Shown: positions 51,205-60,560 of the stretch, in pieces
Position numbering within the stretch: position 1 is the first letter of the stretch
How the letters are laid out: the number at the start of each line of letters is the position of its first letter
NCBI GenBank assembly: GCA_022539475.1
Contig: VCMS01000112.1
Coordinates: 225,316 to 289,315 of the forward strand
Direction of reading: 5' to 3'
DNA from: Gracilaria domingensis
Lineage: Eukaryota > Rhodophyta > Florideophyceae > Gracilariales > Gracilariaceae
Length of the DNA stretch: 64,000 nucleotides
Notes under the pieces: generated by a model
What the model was told of the DNA's origin: nothing
Seen by the model: only the letters and a program-made list of their open reading frames with translations
Database searches by the model: none
Made by a program: the position numbers and the translations under genes

Positions 51205-51752
51205 TCATACTTCGGAATCGTCTAAACCCATACGCGAGCGCCACGCAGCCTGTGCGCAGGAGAAGAAGTGAAGCAAAAAGTTGAAAAGGGTGTACATGAG
51301 CAGGAGCGGGATGAGCAGCACGATGAGCGCGTTTCTGGAGATGCCGTCGGCCGGCTTGGCGTCTGGCGGCACGCTCTCGACGACCGGCACGATGAGCCCG
51401 TCTGGGCTGACGTAGCTGAGGCGGTCGTGCACGGCGATGAGGGTGACCAGCACGAGCGCGAGGCAGGTGGCCCACTCGAGCAGCACGAGCAGCACGAGGC
51501 AGCAGTCGGCGGGGGTGGTGATGACGGCATCGAGCTGCGCGCGCGGCGGCGAGGGCGCGCAGGGCGCGAGGCAGAGCAGCACGACGAGCAGCGAGAGCAC
51601 GTAGGGGAGGGCGAAGAGCGCGTTGGCGCGCGCGACCACAAAGTGGCGAAAGGCGTCGCTGGTGAGAAAGAGGTACAGCACGAGCGCCAGGTACGCGGAG
51701 AAGAAGAGCGCGGCGGCGGCCCACAGCGCGTGCTGGCGGAACGGGTGCGGGC

Positions 51753-51784
<32 letters not shown>

Positions 51785-51831
51785 TACTGCGCCAGCGGAC
51801 GGTGCAGGTCGATGAGCACGGCGTCCGACAT
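51205..51831 (-). CDS. Orphan four-transmembrane protein, 208 aa
   Basis: The ATG at 51831 opens 208 residues. After a Pro-rich start, hydrophobic segments lie near residues 35-57, 70-93, 108-132 and 168-192, with a short polar loop holding DRLSYVSPDGLIVPVVES between the last two. Strong membrane character on this strand, against a meaningless antisense frame, supports it as real. A hydrophilic tail ends in acidic residues. I do not recognise the family. It is divergent from SAS-6 with 247 bp between start codons. The frame extends further upstream only because of GC content. Confidence 0.7.
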
Positions 51832-52078
51832 GGCGGGGCGGCCTGGCGGCGGGGCGCTGGTGGGCGCGGGGCGGCCGCGGGCGGCGGCGGCGCGCGCGCG
51901 CGCGCGGCGCAGAGATGCTCGCGCCGCGCGAGCATCTCTCTCTGCGCGCGCGCGCGCTGACGTGGCCACGTCGCGCGCCGATCGCGCCGCGCGCGGCTGG
52001 CGCCAAAAGCGCTTTCTGCTGTGGAGAGTTTACAAAGCGCGGCGCGGCGGCCGCGCGCCGCGCTTCGTACCCAAAGCG
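51832..52078. promoter_or_regulatory. Short bidirectional promoter, four-TM gene (-) and SAS-6 (+)
   Basis: 247 bp of GC-rich sequence between divergent ATGs. It has a central perfect inverted repeat (51911-51939) and GGCGCCAAAAGCGC near 51999-52012, which contains an E2F-like GCGCCAAAA. Confidence 0.5.
51911..51939. repeat. Perfect 13-bp inverted repeat with 3-nt centre
   Basis: AGAGATGCTCGCG (51911-51923) and CGCGAGCATCTCT (51927-51939) around CCG. GC-rich flanks on both sides can extend the pairing. It could extrude as a cruciform or bind a dimeric protein. Confidence 0.75.
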
Positions 52079-53353
52079 ATGGCGCGCGAGCCGCTGCTGG
52101 ACGAGGCGCTGCCGCTGGCGGTGCACCGCGGCGCGGCGGCGCCGCCGCCGGCGCGCACGTCGCTGCGCGCCAGCGTGTCGTGGAGCGAGCGCGACGCCGC
52201 GCTCACGCTCACGCTGCTGGACCTGTCGCCCGAGCTGCTGCTGCTGCGCCACGTGCAGACGCCGTCGTCGTACCCGCCGCTGCGCGCCGCGCAGTCGCTG
52301 CGCGTCGACTTCTCGCAGTTTGCGGCGCACCTGGTGCGGCTGCTGCGGCGCGTCGTCGCGGACGACGCCTTCGCGGCCGAGCTGCACCTGCGCGCGCGCG
52401 GCGACGACCACCCCCACCACGACCACCACGAGCAGTTTCACACCCCGAGCGAGGGCGCGCACGAGGAGTCGCCGCCGCCGCCGCCGCCGACGGCGCTGCT
52501 GCGCATTGTGGAGGTGGCGCCCTTCAAGGTGATCACGCACATGGAGCTGGTCATGCAGCACGCCTCCAACCAGCAGCTGGCGTCCACGCTGGCAACGCTG
52601 GCGCGCGGCGCCACGCTCAGCGCGCAGCGCGAGAAGGAGCTGGGCGCCAGCTTGGAGCAGGCCAACGCGCAGCTGCACGACGCCAACGCGCGCGCAGATC
52701 GGTTGCAGCGGCTGCTCACCGACGCGGAGGAGAAGATGCGCGAGGGAGAGCGCGACGCGCAGCGCTGCCAGCAGCTGCAGCAGCTGCTGGATCGCAGCGA
52801 CCAGCGCGTCAGGGAGCTGGAGGCTTCGGACGACGGCCACCGCGCGCTTGGCGCCGAGTGCGAACGGCTCCGAGCGGCGGTGGGCGCGCTGACGGAAAGC
52901 GACGGCAAGAAGGGCGCTGAGATCGAGGCGCTGAAGCAACGCGTGCAGGCAGTGAGTGCGCAGCGGCAGGAGGCGTGCAGCGAGATTGAGAAGGGCAACG
53001 GCATCATTGAGACGCTGCAGAAGGAGCTGCGAACCAGTCGCGCGCGGAGCCGCGTCAAGAGCAAGCTGATTGGCAAGCAGGAGCAGGTTCTGGGCGAGCG
53101 CGACGTGAAGATGGGCGAACTGCAGCGGGAGGTGGTGCGCGTGCGCGACCGCGCCGCGCTGCTGCAGGTGCAGAAGGAAGGCGTGGACGAGCGGCTGCGC
53201 GAGGCGCTCGGCAAGCTGGAGGAGAACCGCGCCGTGCTGCAGAGCGACCAGCAGGTGATTGCGTACCTCAACCGCGAGCTCAACGACCGGCTGATAGCGC
53301 CGCTCGGCGGCGAGGCGGTGCACGACGTGGTCGGCGGCACGCAGCAGGTGTAG
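52079..53353 (+). CDS. SAS6: SAS-6 centriole cartwheel protein
   Basis: From the ATG at 52079 the protein has 424 residues. The N-terminal head domain (about 1-165) shows the SAS-6 pattern: a LLLLRHVQT strand, LRAAQSLRVDFSQFAAHLVRL (family: LLVDFxxFPxxxxxLL), then ALLRIVEVAPFKVITHMELV, the PISA motif region with the conserved VE-x(2)-PFK-x(2)-TH core. A His/Pro-rich insertion (about 104-138) interrupts it. Residues about 175-395 are a continuous charged coiled coil. VIAYLNRELND near 394-404 matches the conserved VIxWLNKxLNE at the end of SAS-6 coils. The disordered C-terminal tail usual in animals is almost absent. In other organisms SAS-6 homo-oligomers give the centriole its ninefold symmetry. 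The frame is open further upstream, without a better start. Confidence 0.85.
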   Translation: MAREPLLDEALPLAVHRGAAAPPPARTSLRASVSWSERDAALTLTLLDLSPELLLLRHVQTPSSYPPLRAAQSLRVDFSQFAAHLVRLLRRVVADDAFAAELHLRARGDDHPHHDHHEQFHTPSEGAHEESPPPPPPTALLRIVEVAPFKVITHMELVMQHASNQQLASTLATLARGATLSAQREKELGASLEQANAQLHDANARADRLQRLLTDAEEKMREGERDAQRCQQLQQLLDRSDQRVRELEASDDGHRALGAECERLRAAVGALTESDGKKGAEIEALKQRVQAVSAQRQEACSEIEKGNGIIETLQKELRTSRARSRVKSKLIGKQEQVLGERDVKMGELQREVVRVRDRAALLQVQKEGVDERLREALGKLEENRAVLQSDQQVIAYLNRELNDRLIAPLGGEAVHDVVGGTQQV

Positions 53354-53704
53354 ACGCGCCGCGCGCAGATTTTGGCGGCGTGGCGCTTCCGCGCCGACGG
53401 CGGCGGCGCGCCGAGCTGAGCGGCGCTTGGAGGACTCATCGGCGCGCCATGCGCGCGCCGCGCGCTCATTGGCCGTTTGCAAATACATGCACCTTTTCGC
53501 CCTCAAAGCGCCCCCAAAATATCGCCACCGCGTAGCGTGGAAACTGCAAAATGCGCGCCGCGCTGCACTGCCCTCTCTCCGGTCATCCCCCCTCCCCACC
53601 CCCCCTGCATCCCCCCCGCCCCAGCCACCTTCGCGCCCTGCCCCCCTCCCCCCCCCCTTCCGCGCCGCCGCCTGCCGTCGCCCGTGAGTGCCGTTTTGTT
53701 CCCC
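53354..53704. promoter_or_regulatory. Intergenic with C-rich pyrimidine tract before the 249-aa gene
   Basis: 351 bp. TTTTGGCGGCG near 53369 resembles an E2F core. A C/T tract (53586-53660) with several C6-C9 runs ends about 45 bp before the ATG at 53705. GTGAGT near 53684 could be a leader splice donor. Confidence 0.45.
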
Positions 53705-54454
53705 ATGTTCGCCTTCACCCCGAGCGCTCCGCTCCGTCCGGGCGCGCCTGGTCGCGCTCCGCGATGCGCCGCGCCCGGCCGCCGACGGCGCGTTTTCGCT
53801 GAGATGCGCCCGCCTATACGCCCGCGTCGCGTGCGCGTCGCCAAGAAGCATACCAGTTCCAGCAACAACTGGCAGTGGTCTGGCGCCCGTTCCTCGTGGA
53901 GGACAATCTTCACCATGGACAACAGAGCGTTTCTGAACGCGCTGGAGACGTTTGCCGCCTCTTGCGTCGAGTCCTCCTTGTTGGCGCGCGTCACCAAGTT
54001 GGGCGCGCGCGTGCTCAGGGGGATTACCGATGCTTTTGAGCGCACGTGGTACCCGGATGTCGAGAAGGAACTCGTCGTGGACTATGGGCTTGCCGAACCT
54101 TCGCCCACCGACAAGACCTACGTGCATCCGCTCACCGAATGGGAGATTAGCCACGAAAATTACTATCGAGATTCGTTTGGAAGGAAGGTTTATCTTCAGT
54201 TGGATGGCGCTTCCGCCGTTTTGTCTGCCATGGATTATCGAGACGTTTACGATGCCACTGCGCTGGACGATCAAGATGAGCATGATGCACACGAGACGTC
54301 GCGAACAACTGAATGTGATGACGAACCTCAAAACCTTCACTCTAGCGAATATGAGCTCGATCTGGATCGCACTCTCCACATACCACCTGCGTTTTATCAA
54401 GTTCGTGTTCAGCCACCACCGCCGCCATCGCAATGCGATCAGCATACAACGTGA
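53705..54454 (+). CDS. Orphan 249-aa protein with possible plastid presequence
   Basis: The ATG at 53705 begins MFAFTPSAPLRPGAPG, Phe-containing, then Arg/Pro/Ala-rich and acid-free to about residue 60, which fits a red-lineage plastid transit peptide. The rest is clearly coding with normal composition: a helical segment near MDNRAFLNALETFAASC, an ERTWYPDVEKELVVDYGL stretch, then an acidic C-terminus with His/Asp/Glu-rich stretches and a Pro-rich end. No family is recognised. Met at 53914 is an alternative start if a leader intron removes the Arg-rich segment (donor-like GTGAGT near 53684). Confidence 0.6.
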   Translation: MFAFTPSAPLRPGAPGRAPRCAAPGRRRRVFAEMRPPIRPRRVRVAKKHTSSSNNWQWSGARSSWRTIFTMDNRAFLNALETFAASCVESSLLARVTKLGARVLRGITDAFERTWYPDVEKELVVDYGLAEPSPTDKTYVHPLTEWEISHENYYRDSFGRKVYLQLDGASAVLSAMDYRDVYDATALDDQDEHDAHETSRTTECDDEPQNLHSSEYELDLDRTLHIPPAFYQVRVQPPPPPSQCDQHTT

Positions 54455-54886
54455 CCCGCGTTTTTGCTTCCTTGCATAAATCTCCCCAACTCTGTACAGC
54501 CATTCATGCGATTGCCAAATGTGAAACCCAATATTTCTCCAACGTAGAACATTACCCCAAACGGAGTGAGCTACCGTGGATCGGCCATTTGGACCCACGT
54601 GCCAAGCTCTCTTTCCACGAGAGGCACCCTTCGATCACGTCTCTTGATACTGTACGGGCACACCTGGGACGCCGTCAGTACCCTTCATAACAAATGATTA
54701 CACCAAAAACCAGGTAACAGAGGAGACTGCAGTGGCTGTGTGTCGTGCTCTGCTGACGCTCTCTGTTTGGTGATGGCTTGTTTTTTGCCTTCATATTCGA
54801 CCGGTTACTTGGTATACTGTAACAATCTGTTTCTTCCCCTACTTTCAACTCTTTCCCTTCTTTTTTCATGCAATCCACCAAGTGCT
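54455..54886. other. Convergent 3' region before PPWD1
   Basis: About 430 bp, no gene seen. It includes the 3' end of the 249-aa gene and the 3' flank of PPWD1. Confidence 0.6.
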
Positions 54887-57234
54887 TCATTCCGAGTGTA
54901 CCGATATGCTTTCAATTCGAACATCTTCCATCGGTTTATCGTGCTTGTCCGTTTTCACGGTTTCAATCTGTTTCACCACAGTCATTCCCTTCACAACTTT
55001 GCCTGCAATCGCCACGCCACAGATTTATCATGTGTTGTGGTCGCGCGGTTCACGCAAAATTGGTTTCAGATATGATCAGCAGTGGAAATCAGAGAGGACG
55101 ACGCCAATTTAAGATTAAACAGGAAGATGTGGTTAGTGTCACGATACGCCTTGTTGTCATAGTCAGTGCGGTTGTCCACGCAGGCCGGTATATGCTATAC
55201 CTTATAAAGAAACTCATCCATCCTTTTTCTTCAAAGTGTTGACACTTTTGATGACATGTATCTCATTCGACGATAAACTTACCGAAAACGGTGTGCTTGC
55301 CATTCAAGTGCGGAGCGGCCTCACATGTTATGAAGAATTGCTTTCAGGGACGTGACACACAAAGTTACAGCAGGCGAGTTAGTAACAAAGTGGCAACAAT
55401 CATCGCATCCTTATCACCAAAACCAACTCAGCAATTCAAGGGTAGGAAAACAAGTAAGGTAGACATGACTCACCGATCCATTTGTGTTGGGTCCTGCGTT
55501 GGCCATGGACAAAGACCCCACTTCATGCTCGAGTGAAGGATTGATCTCGTCTTCAAATTCAGCGCCCCAAATAGACTCACCACCTGTTCCATCGCCATCT
55601 GGGTCACCACTCTGTACCATGAATCCTCGAATGACACGATGAAAGATCACGCCATCGTAGTAACCATTTCGCGCATGCGTAGTAAAATTTTGCACTGTCT
55701 TGGGCGCCTGTTGCGCAAACAGTTGCAACATTATGTCCCCGAGACTCGTGTGTAGCGTGACACGCTTCGGAAGCTGTTCGGGTGATAGTTTCTTGTTGGA
55801 AAGCTCTGTGGGAGATGCTGATAGCGACTGTGAGGCCGTGTAAAGAGGTTCATTCATCACATCTCTCCCTTTTTCGGACACTTGTGCCGCTCCAAACAGG
55901 AAAATGCGCTGACTGTCAAACGCTGATGCGACAACAAGAGGTTGCAACGAAGTAGGAATACCATTATCACGGTCAATAGTATCCGCAGCGCATATGGAAA
56001 CGTTAACAAATCGATACCGATGTTCATTTAATCCGAATATGAAAACGGTGCTCGTGGACGATACATGGATCATATGGATTCCTAAAACCGTAGCGTACAA
56101 AACGTACTGACCAGTCTCGTCGAATACAACGTTGTTCTGCGCTCGCATCTGTTCATGTTTTCGAAGCAACGTTTCACAGGCCAATCTGTCCTCAAAATGT
56201 TGATTGTTAAGCCCAAATGTTTCGTATTCGTTGTTCGTCACAGCGGCTCGAATAGCTGTGAGTGACAGATCAACCATAGACAGGCGAAGGCCGGTCAAGA
56301 ACTGAAAGATGTGAATTCTGCAAGACTGGTCAACAACAACAAACTGAGAGCCGCGAGGCGATACATTCAATGCAGAGGCCACAAGCGCATTCCGCGCAAA
56401 GTAGAAAAGGTGCGTGCGCAGCTTTGAGCGAAACTGCAACTGAGGAATGTCCACAGAGGCCTGGTACGAAGTGCCAGTCCGTGCGACGGCCCAGTAGTCA
56501 ATCACGTTAGCCTCGTCGATGGAAATAACAGCAGAATACGTATGGTTGTACGTCGCAAGCGAGAGTGGTTTGGCATGCGGACTCGTTAAATCTGATCGAA
56601 ACTGTAGCTCGGGTAAAGTGAAACAAGCTACGTTGGGCGACTTTCTGTGCGATACAAGCGCGATACGCGTTGATTGCAACTCGATGTGCAACAATACGGG
56701 GCCGGCGTCGAATGACAAGGAAAGGACGTGAAGCAGTTCGAAGGTAGGCGTGGAAAACAACTTGAGCGTTCCATCCGTAGCACTGGTTGTAAGCAATTGA
56801 TCAGCACGCCTCGACAAGGCAGTTGCCAACAGAGGGGCCTTATGCGCAAGCAATCGCTTTACAAAGTGCAACTTGGCGCGCGCAGAGTTGACGGCACTCT
56901 GGACATCGGAACGATTGTTGGTGCGCGAGGGCGAGCCAGGCGGCGAGGTGGATCGCGCCCAAAACGTGAGTGACGCATCCAGTGACGCAACTGTGATGGA
57001 TGACGACGATGTAAACAGACACTGGACCGGGCGGCGCATCATATATGATCGCTGATAAGACGGGCCCTTGGGAAGGTGCAGCGGCAATGATGCGCCATGA
57101 CGTCGCGCCTGCGCAACCTGCTCGAGACGGCGGCGCTTGCGGGGCGGCGAGGGCGGAGGCGGGGGCTGGGCAGGGCCCAACGGCGAGGGGGAGGACGCCG
57201 GGGACGGCGGCGAGGACGATGGCGAGGACGACAT
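54887..57234 (-). CDS. PPWD1: WD40-cyclophilin peptidyl-prolyl isomerase PPWD1 (three exons)
   Basis: Exons on the minus strand are 57234-55474, 55340-55283 (58 nt) and 55002-54887, giving 644 aa, matching the roughly 650 aa of PPWD1. Donors are GTGAGT and GTAAGT; both acceptors end in AG. Residues 1-60 are Pro/Ser-rich with KRRR. WD40 repeats follow to about 470 (for example KAPLLATALSRRADQLLTTS, DGTLKLFSTPTFELLHVL). The cyclophilin domain spans about 488-644: TLHTSLGDIMLQLF, GVIFHRVIRGFMVQSGDPDG, then across the introns ANAGPNTNGS-QFFITCEAAP and HLNGKHTVFG-KVVKGMTVV. The catalytic Arg of FHR, the QSGDP and the FFIT core are intact. The protein is a spliceosome-associated isomerase in animals, acting in the nucleus. 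Confidence 0.93.
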
Positions 57235-57670
57235 GGGAGACGCGTCGCGCGACGGGGGGGGGGGGGGAAGGCGGTCGAGGGTTGTTGCGTATGTGCCGGA
57301 GGCGGCGGCGCCAGTGGCGCGGCGCCACACGGTAAGTTCGCGCGGCGAGCGGAGCGTGACAAGTGGCGGCGCGCGCCGCGTGGACGGCGTCGAGCACGCG
57401 TCCGTCTGTAAGCCGCGTGCGGCCTCTTTCTGTCCGTTAACTGGCGCGCAGATTACTGGCGCGCAGTGGAACAAGCCGCGCAGCGGGGCGTATCCCTGCG
57501 GATATGCGGCGTAAGCGCTTCGTACAACAAAGGCGCCGCGTTAGACGCTTCACTTTACAAAGCTGTGTGTCGTGCACAACAGGAGCGCTTGTGAGTAGGG
57601 GGCATGTTGCGTGGCTCGGCGAGCTACGTGCAGCAGGGGCGAAAATCTTCCGGCGGCATGCAGGCCGAGG
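57235..57670. promoter_or_regulatory. Intergenic between PPWD1 and the cyclin gene, with G/C run
   Basis: About 435 bp. A run of 14 G on the plus strand (57254-57267) is a C run on the PPWD1 sense strand, 19 bp before its ATG. The rest holds the 3' end of the cyclin gene. Confidence 0.45.
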
Positions 57671-58612
57671 TTACACATCGGAGCCAGCAAAGTCGTCCAG
57701 CGACGACACAGGCGAGCTTGGCGGTAATTGCTCCTCCAGCGAGTAGCCCATGTTTCGCAGCCGCTCGTGTAGCATGATGAACTGCGAGTCGTCGCAGCAC
57801 AGCACCTCCTTCAGTACTGACCGCTCAAACAGCTCGAATTGCTCCGCGCTCACGCACAGCTCGAAGCGCAGCACCCTGAGCATGTCCAGCTCCAGCACGT
57901 TGAGCTCCTTCACGTCCAAGCCGCCAACCTTCGCGAAATGCGCATTGTCGTACAGAATGTCGTCTACAAACTTGGTGGCCAGCAGGGTGGCTGTCAGCAG
58001 TAACCGGTGAATGCTGAGCGAATTGATTGTTAGTCGCGCGTGTTGCAACTTGCAAATCTTTTGAAGATAGTAAAACGCTAGAATGAACGCAGAACGAGAG
58101 CAAAACGCATATCGAGCGAGACGGCGAAGATACTCCACCGGTGTGATGGACGGCGCTTGCAACGCGTGAAACACGGACGGTTCCCTCTCGGCCGGCTGCG
58201 CGCCTGCTTCCCGCTGCGCAACGCGCTTTCTCACGGCGGGCGACGCGGATTCACAGGCCTCCAACGCATCGTTGCGCTGAATTTGCAAAGTCATGTAGCA
58301 CTCCAGCACATTGATGAGCAACTCACAGTTTGTCAGGCGCGGTTGACTGGAGGGCAGCGTAGAGAACGAAGCGGAGAGGTGATCATCAAAGGAGGAGGAG
58401 GAATGGAGGAGGGATTGGGTGGATGTGGCGAGCGTCGACGACGAGTCGGTGCGTTTTGATGGTTGTTTTTGCTGAGAGTACAATAGCGCTGTCTGCTTGC
58501 CGTGAAGTGCTGCGGTGGTGGGCGCGGCGCCGTGGGCGTGGTTGCGCGATGTGAGCGCGGTGGATGCGCGGTGGTGGTGCGCCTTGTCCTGGAGTGTGCG
58601 CAACGGAACCAT
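57671..58612 (-). CDS. PHO80-like (U/P-type) cyclin
   Basis: A 313-aa protein from the ATG at 58612. Residues 1-90 are Ser/Thr/His-rich. The cyclin fold of the PHO80/CycU type follows at about 95-270: a CELLINVLECYMTLQ helix, then APSITPVEYLRRLARYAFCS, SIHRLLLTATLLATKFVDD, and AKVGGLDVKELNVLELDMLR, all signature segments of the family. The KFVDD and NVLE cores are conserved. Such cyclins partner PHO85-like or A-type CDKs in phosphate signalling and cell-cycle control. The C-terminus is acidic. A palindromic TATATATA lies about 90 bp upstream. Confidence 0.92.
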   Translation of the reverse strand: MVPLRTLQDKAHHHRASTALTSRNHAHGAAPTTAALHGKQTALLYSQQKQPSKRTDSSSTLATSTQSLLHSSSSFDDHLSASFSTLPSSQPRLTNCELLINVLECYMTLQIQRNDALEACESASPAVRKRVAQREAGAQPAEREPSVFHALQAPSITPVEYLRRLARYAFCSRSAFILAFYYLQKICKLQHARLTINSLSIHRLLLTATLLATKFVDDILYDNAHFAKVGGLDVKELNVLELDMLRVLRFELCVSAEQFELFERSVLKEVLCCDDSQFIMLHERLRNMGYSLEEQLPPSSPVSSLDDFAGSDV

Positions 58613-59339
58613 GATGCAGAAGGCAGCGTCTACGGCACGTCACAAACGCAAGCACACGCGTGCGAGTCGGTGTCAGCGGACGGCAGCAAGCGGCGCCGAA
58701 GTATATATACGCGCTGGCTGACGGCGAAGCGCGGCACGAAAGTTGAGGCACGAAACTCGAGCGCGAGAAGCGAAGAATATGACAAGCAGCGCCACGGAGG
58801 GAAAAGCCGTTGGCGCGGCGCGGCGATTTCGGGGCTTGGACACGAACGTGCAAGCGATGCGCGCACCCAAAGCGGCGGCGGCACCCGAAGCGGCGGCGGC
58901 GGCCGCACGCAGACGGGCAGCCGGCGACACACGCGCGACAAGCGGCAGGCGGCGGGCAGCGCCAACGGCACGCGCGGGGGGGGGGGCCGGAAACGGAGGA
59001 GCGACTGCGGCGCGGCGGCGCACAACCCTGGCGGCCGGCCCCCGCGCGGCGGCGCCGTTTACAAGGCGCGGCGCGCGCAGCGCGCGGCAAGCAAACGCGC
59101 TTGCGTGTGTGACGGCGCGCGCGCGCGCGTGCGCCGCGCGGGGTGCGGGAATGGGAGGCGCCGCGGCTGACAGTCGTGACGCCGCGCCGTCACGTCGGCG
59201 CCGTTGCTTTTCTCGCGCCGCGTCGACAGCGCGGCGCGCTGTAAAGCCGCTGCCGCGCGCGCGTCGCTCGCTACGTTGGCGCCGCGCCGCGCCGCGCCCA
59301 CGTCCGACGTCCACGTCATTGCTCTCAGCGTTTATCTTT
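58613..59339. other. GC-rich intergenic, 0.73 kb, with TATA box
   Basis: Open frames on several strands are Arg/Ala-rich and judged spurious. It includes the cyclin promoter and a run of about 11 G near 58977-58987. Confidence 0.55.
58702..58709 (-). promoter_or_regulatory. TATA box TATATATA of the cyclin gene
   Basis: TATATATA in an otherwise very GC-rich region, 90 bp before the cyclin ATG (58612), so it stands out as a core promoter. Confidence 0.5.
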
Positions 59340-60560
59340 CTACCGCGCCAGCCGCCCGCGACGCCAGTCTCCCGCCCGCGACGAGCGCGTCCGCCGCAGC
59401 GACGCGTCGTCGCCGCGCGCCGCGCTGCGCTCCAGGCTCCGCCGCGCCGCCACGCGCCGTTCCTTGGCCAGGTGCACCGCCGCCCCGTTGGAGTAGAAGC
59501 GCACCTGCACGCCGTATCGCTCCACCGCCGCCTTGATGTCCTCCACCATCCTGGCGTCCTCCCCCTCCGCAGTCGCGCTCTGCGGCTGCACGCCTGGCGC
59601 TGTCAATTCGCGGTTGATTTCCAAGTCCCACCCGCGTCGCGTGATTACAGTGTCCTCGCTTTCAAACTGCGCCCAAACCCTCGGAGAAGGCACATTCGTG
59701 CTTCGCGCACTGCGCTCTCTTTGAGACGCCGCGCCGTCAAACAGACGATGGATCAAGTCGAACAGCACGCCTTCTGAATTGTGATCATCTCCGGCGTGTC
59801 GTTTCTGTCCCGCCACGATGCGCATCTCCCTCCACGGCGGCTGTTTCATAACCTCGCTTATGCACTTCAGCGCATCCCGTTCACACAGACGGTGCAGATC
59901 CAATTCCCCCCATCGTTTGTACCATTCCCTCGCGCTATGCCTTAGCATGAAGCTCAACGTTCTTCTTAACCCTGTCAAATCACGCCCGCAAAGCTTTTCG
60001 TCCTCCTCTCCAAACCACTCTCTGTCCGAAATTTCGTCTCGCAGGACCCCGAGTTGTCGCTGCACGTTCAGGAATCCCTCATACGTTTCCCCCCACTCTT
60101 TGCTCCAAAACTCGTGTTGCGCAGCTTGCCAGTTGTGAAAACGATCCACATGCCCACACGCTTTACGTAGACGTTCCCTCTTCCAGTTCAAACTCCCTCT
60201 CATGCCCTCGTTTGACTCCCAGTTCTCTTGCTCCAACACGTGAGAGCCCTTCGGTTCCTCCGCTGTCCCTGCTCTGGGCAATTCTGCTATGGGAGGCACG
60301 AAAATGTTTCCCCTCCGTACGCCTCCTGGTGCGCCGTATCCGTGCATGCCAATGCGTGTTCTTCCAGGTGTGCCATGTCCTCGCGCTCTTACCAGTTCAT
60401 CATACGCGAATGGATATACACCTCTACATTCCTTCCATGTTTTCTCAATGACTTTTGGTCGATGTTGGAATATGAACTGTAGATATTCTTTGTTTCTCTT
60501 TTCATCCTTGCTCATCCCTTCCTTATCGTCTCTAACTTCAAAGAAGCCCCTATGCTGCAT
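59340..60560 (-). CDS. Orphan 406-aa protein, possible nucleic-acid role
   Basis: The ATG at 60560 opens 406 codons of ordinary composition for the first 300 residues, then an Arg/Ala/Ser-rich C-terminus. Residues about 1-60 are charged (MSKDEKRNKEYLQFIFQHRP), 110-170 contain many Trp, Arg and Glu, and near residue 195 the stretch DLTGLRRTLSFMLRH resembles the start of Tpt1/KptA RNA 2'-phosphotransferases, but the NAD-binding motifs of that family are not seen later. I do not assign a function. No signal peptide or membrane helix is visible. The change of composition near the 3' end could mean the C-terminus is wrong through an unseen intron. Confidence 0.6.
   Translation of the reverse strand: MQHRGFFEVRDDKEGMSKDEKRNKEYLQFIFQHRPKVIEKTWKECRGVYPFAYDELVRARGHGTPGRTRIGMHGYGAPGGVRRGNIFVPPIAELPRAGTAEEPKGSHVLEQENWESNEGMRGSLNWKRERLRKACGHVDRFHNWQAAQHEFWSKEWGETYEGFLNVQRQLGVLRDEISDREWFGEEDEKLCGRDLTGLRRTLSFMLRHSAREWYKRWGELDLHRLCERDALKCISEVMKQPPWREMRIVAGQKRHAGDDHNSEGVLFDLIHRLFDGAASQRERSARSTNVPSPRVWAQFESEDTVITRRGWDLEINRELTAPGVQPQSATAEGEDARMVEDIKAAVERYGVQVRFYSNGAAVHLAKERRVAARRSLERSAARGDDASLRRTRSSRAGDWRRGRLAR

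Noticed and set aside
50552-54598. Minus-strand open frame of 1348 codons
   Set aside because: It is antisense to SAS-6 and the 249-aa gene and overlaps the membrane protein gene in another frame. The translation is Arg/Ala/Leu-rich without domains, so it is an effect of high GC; SAS-6 on the other strand has clear homology.
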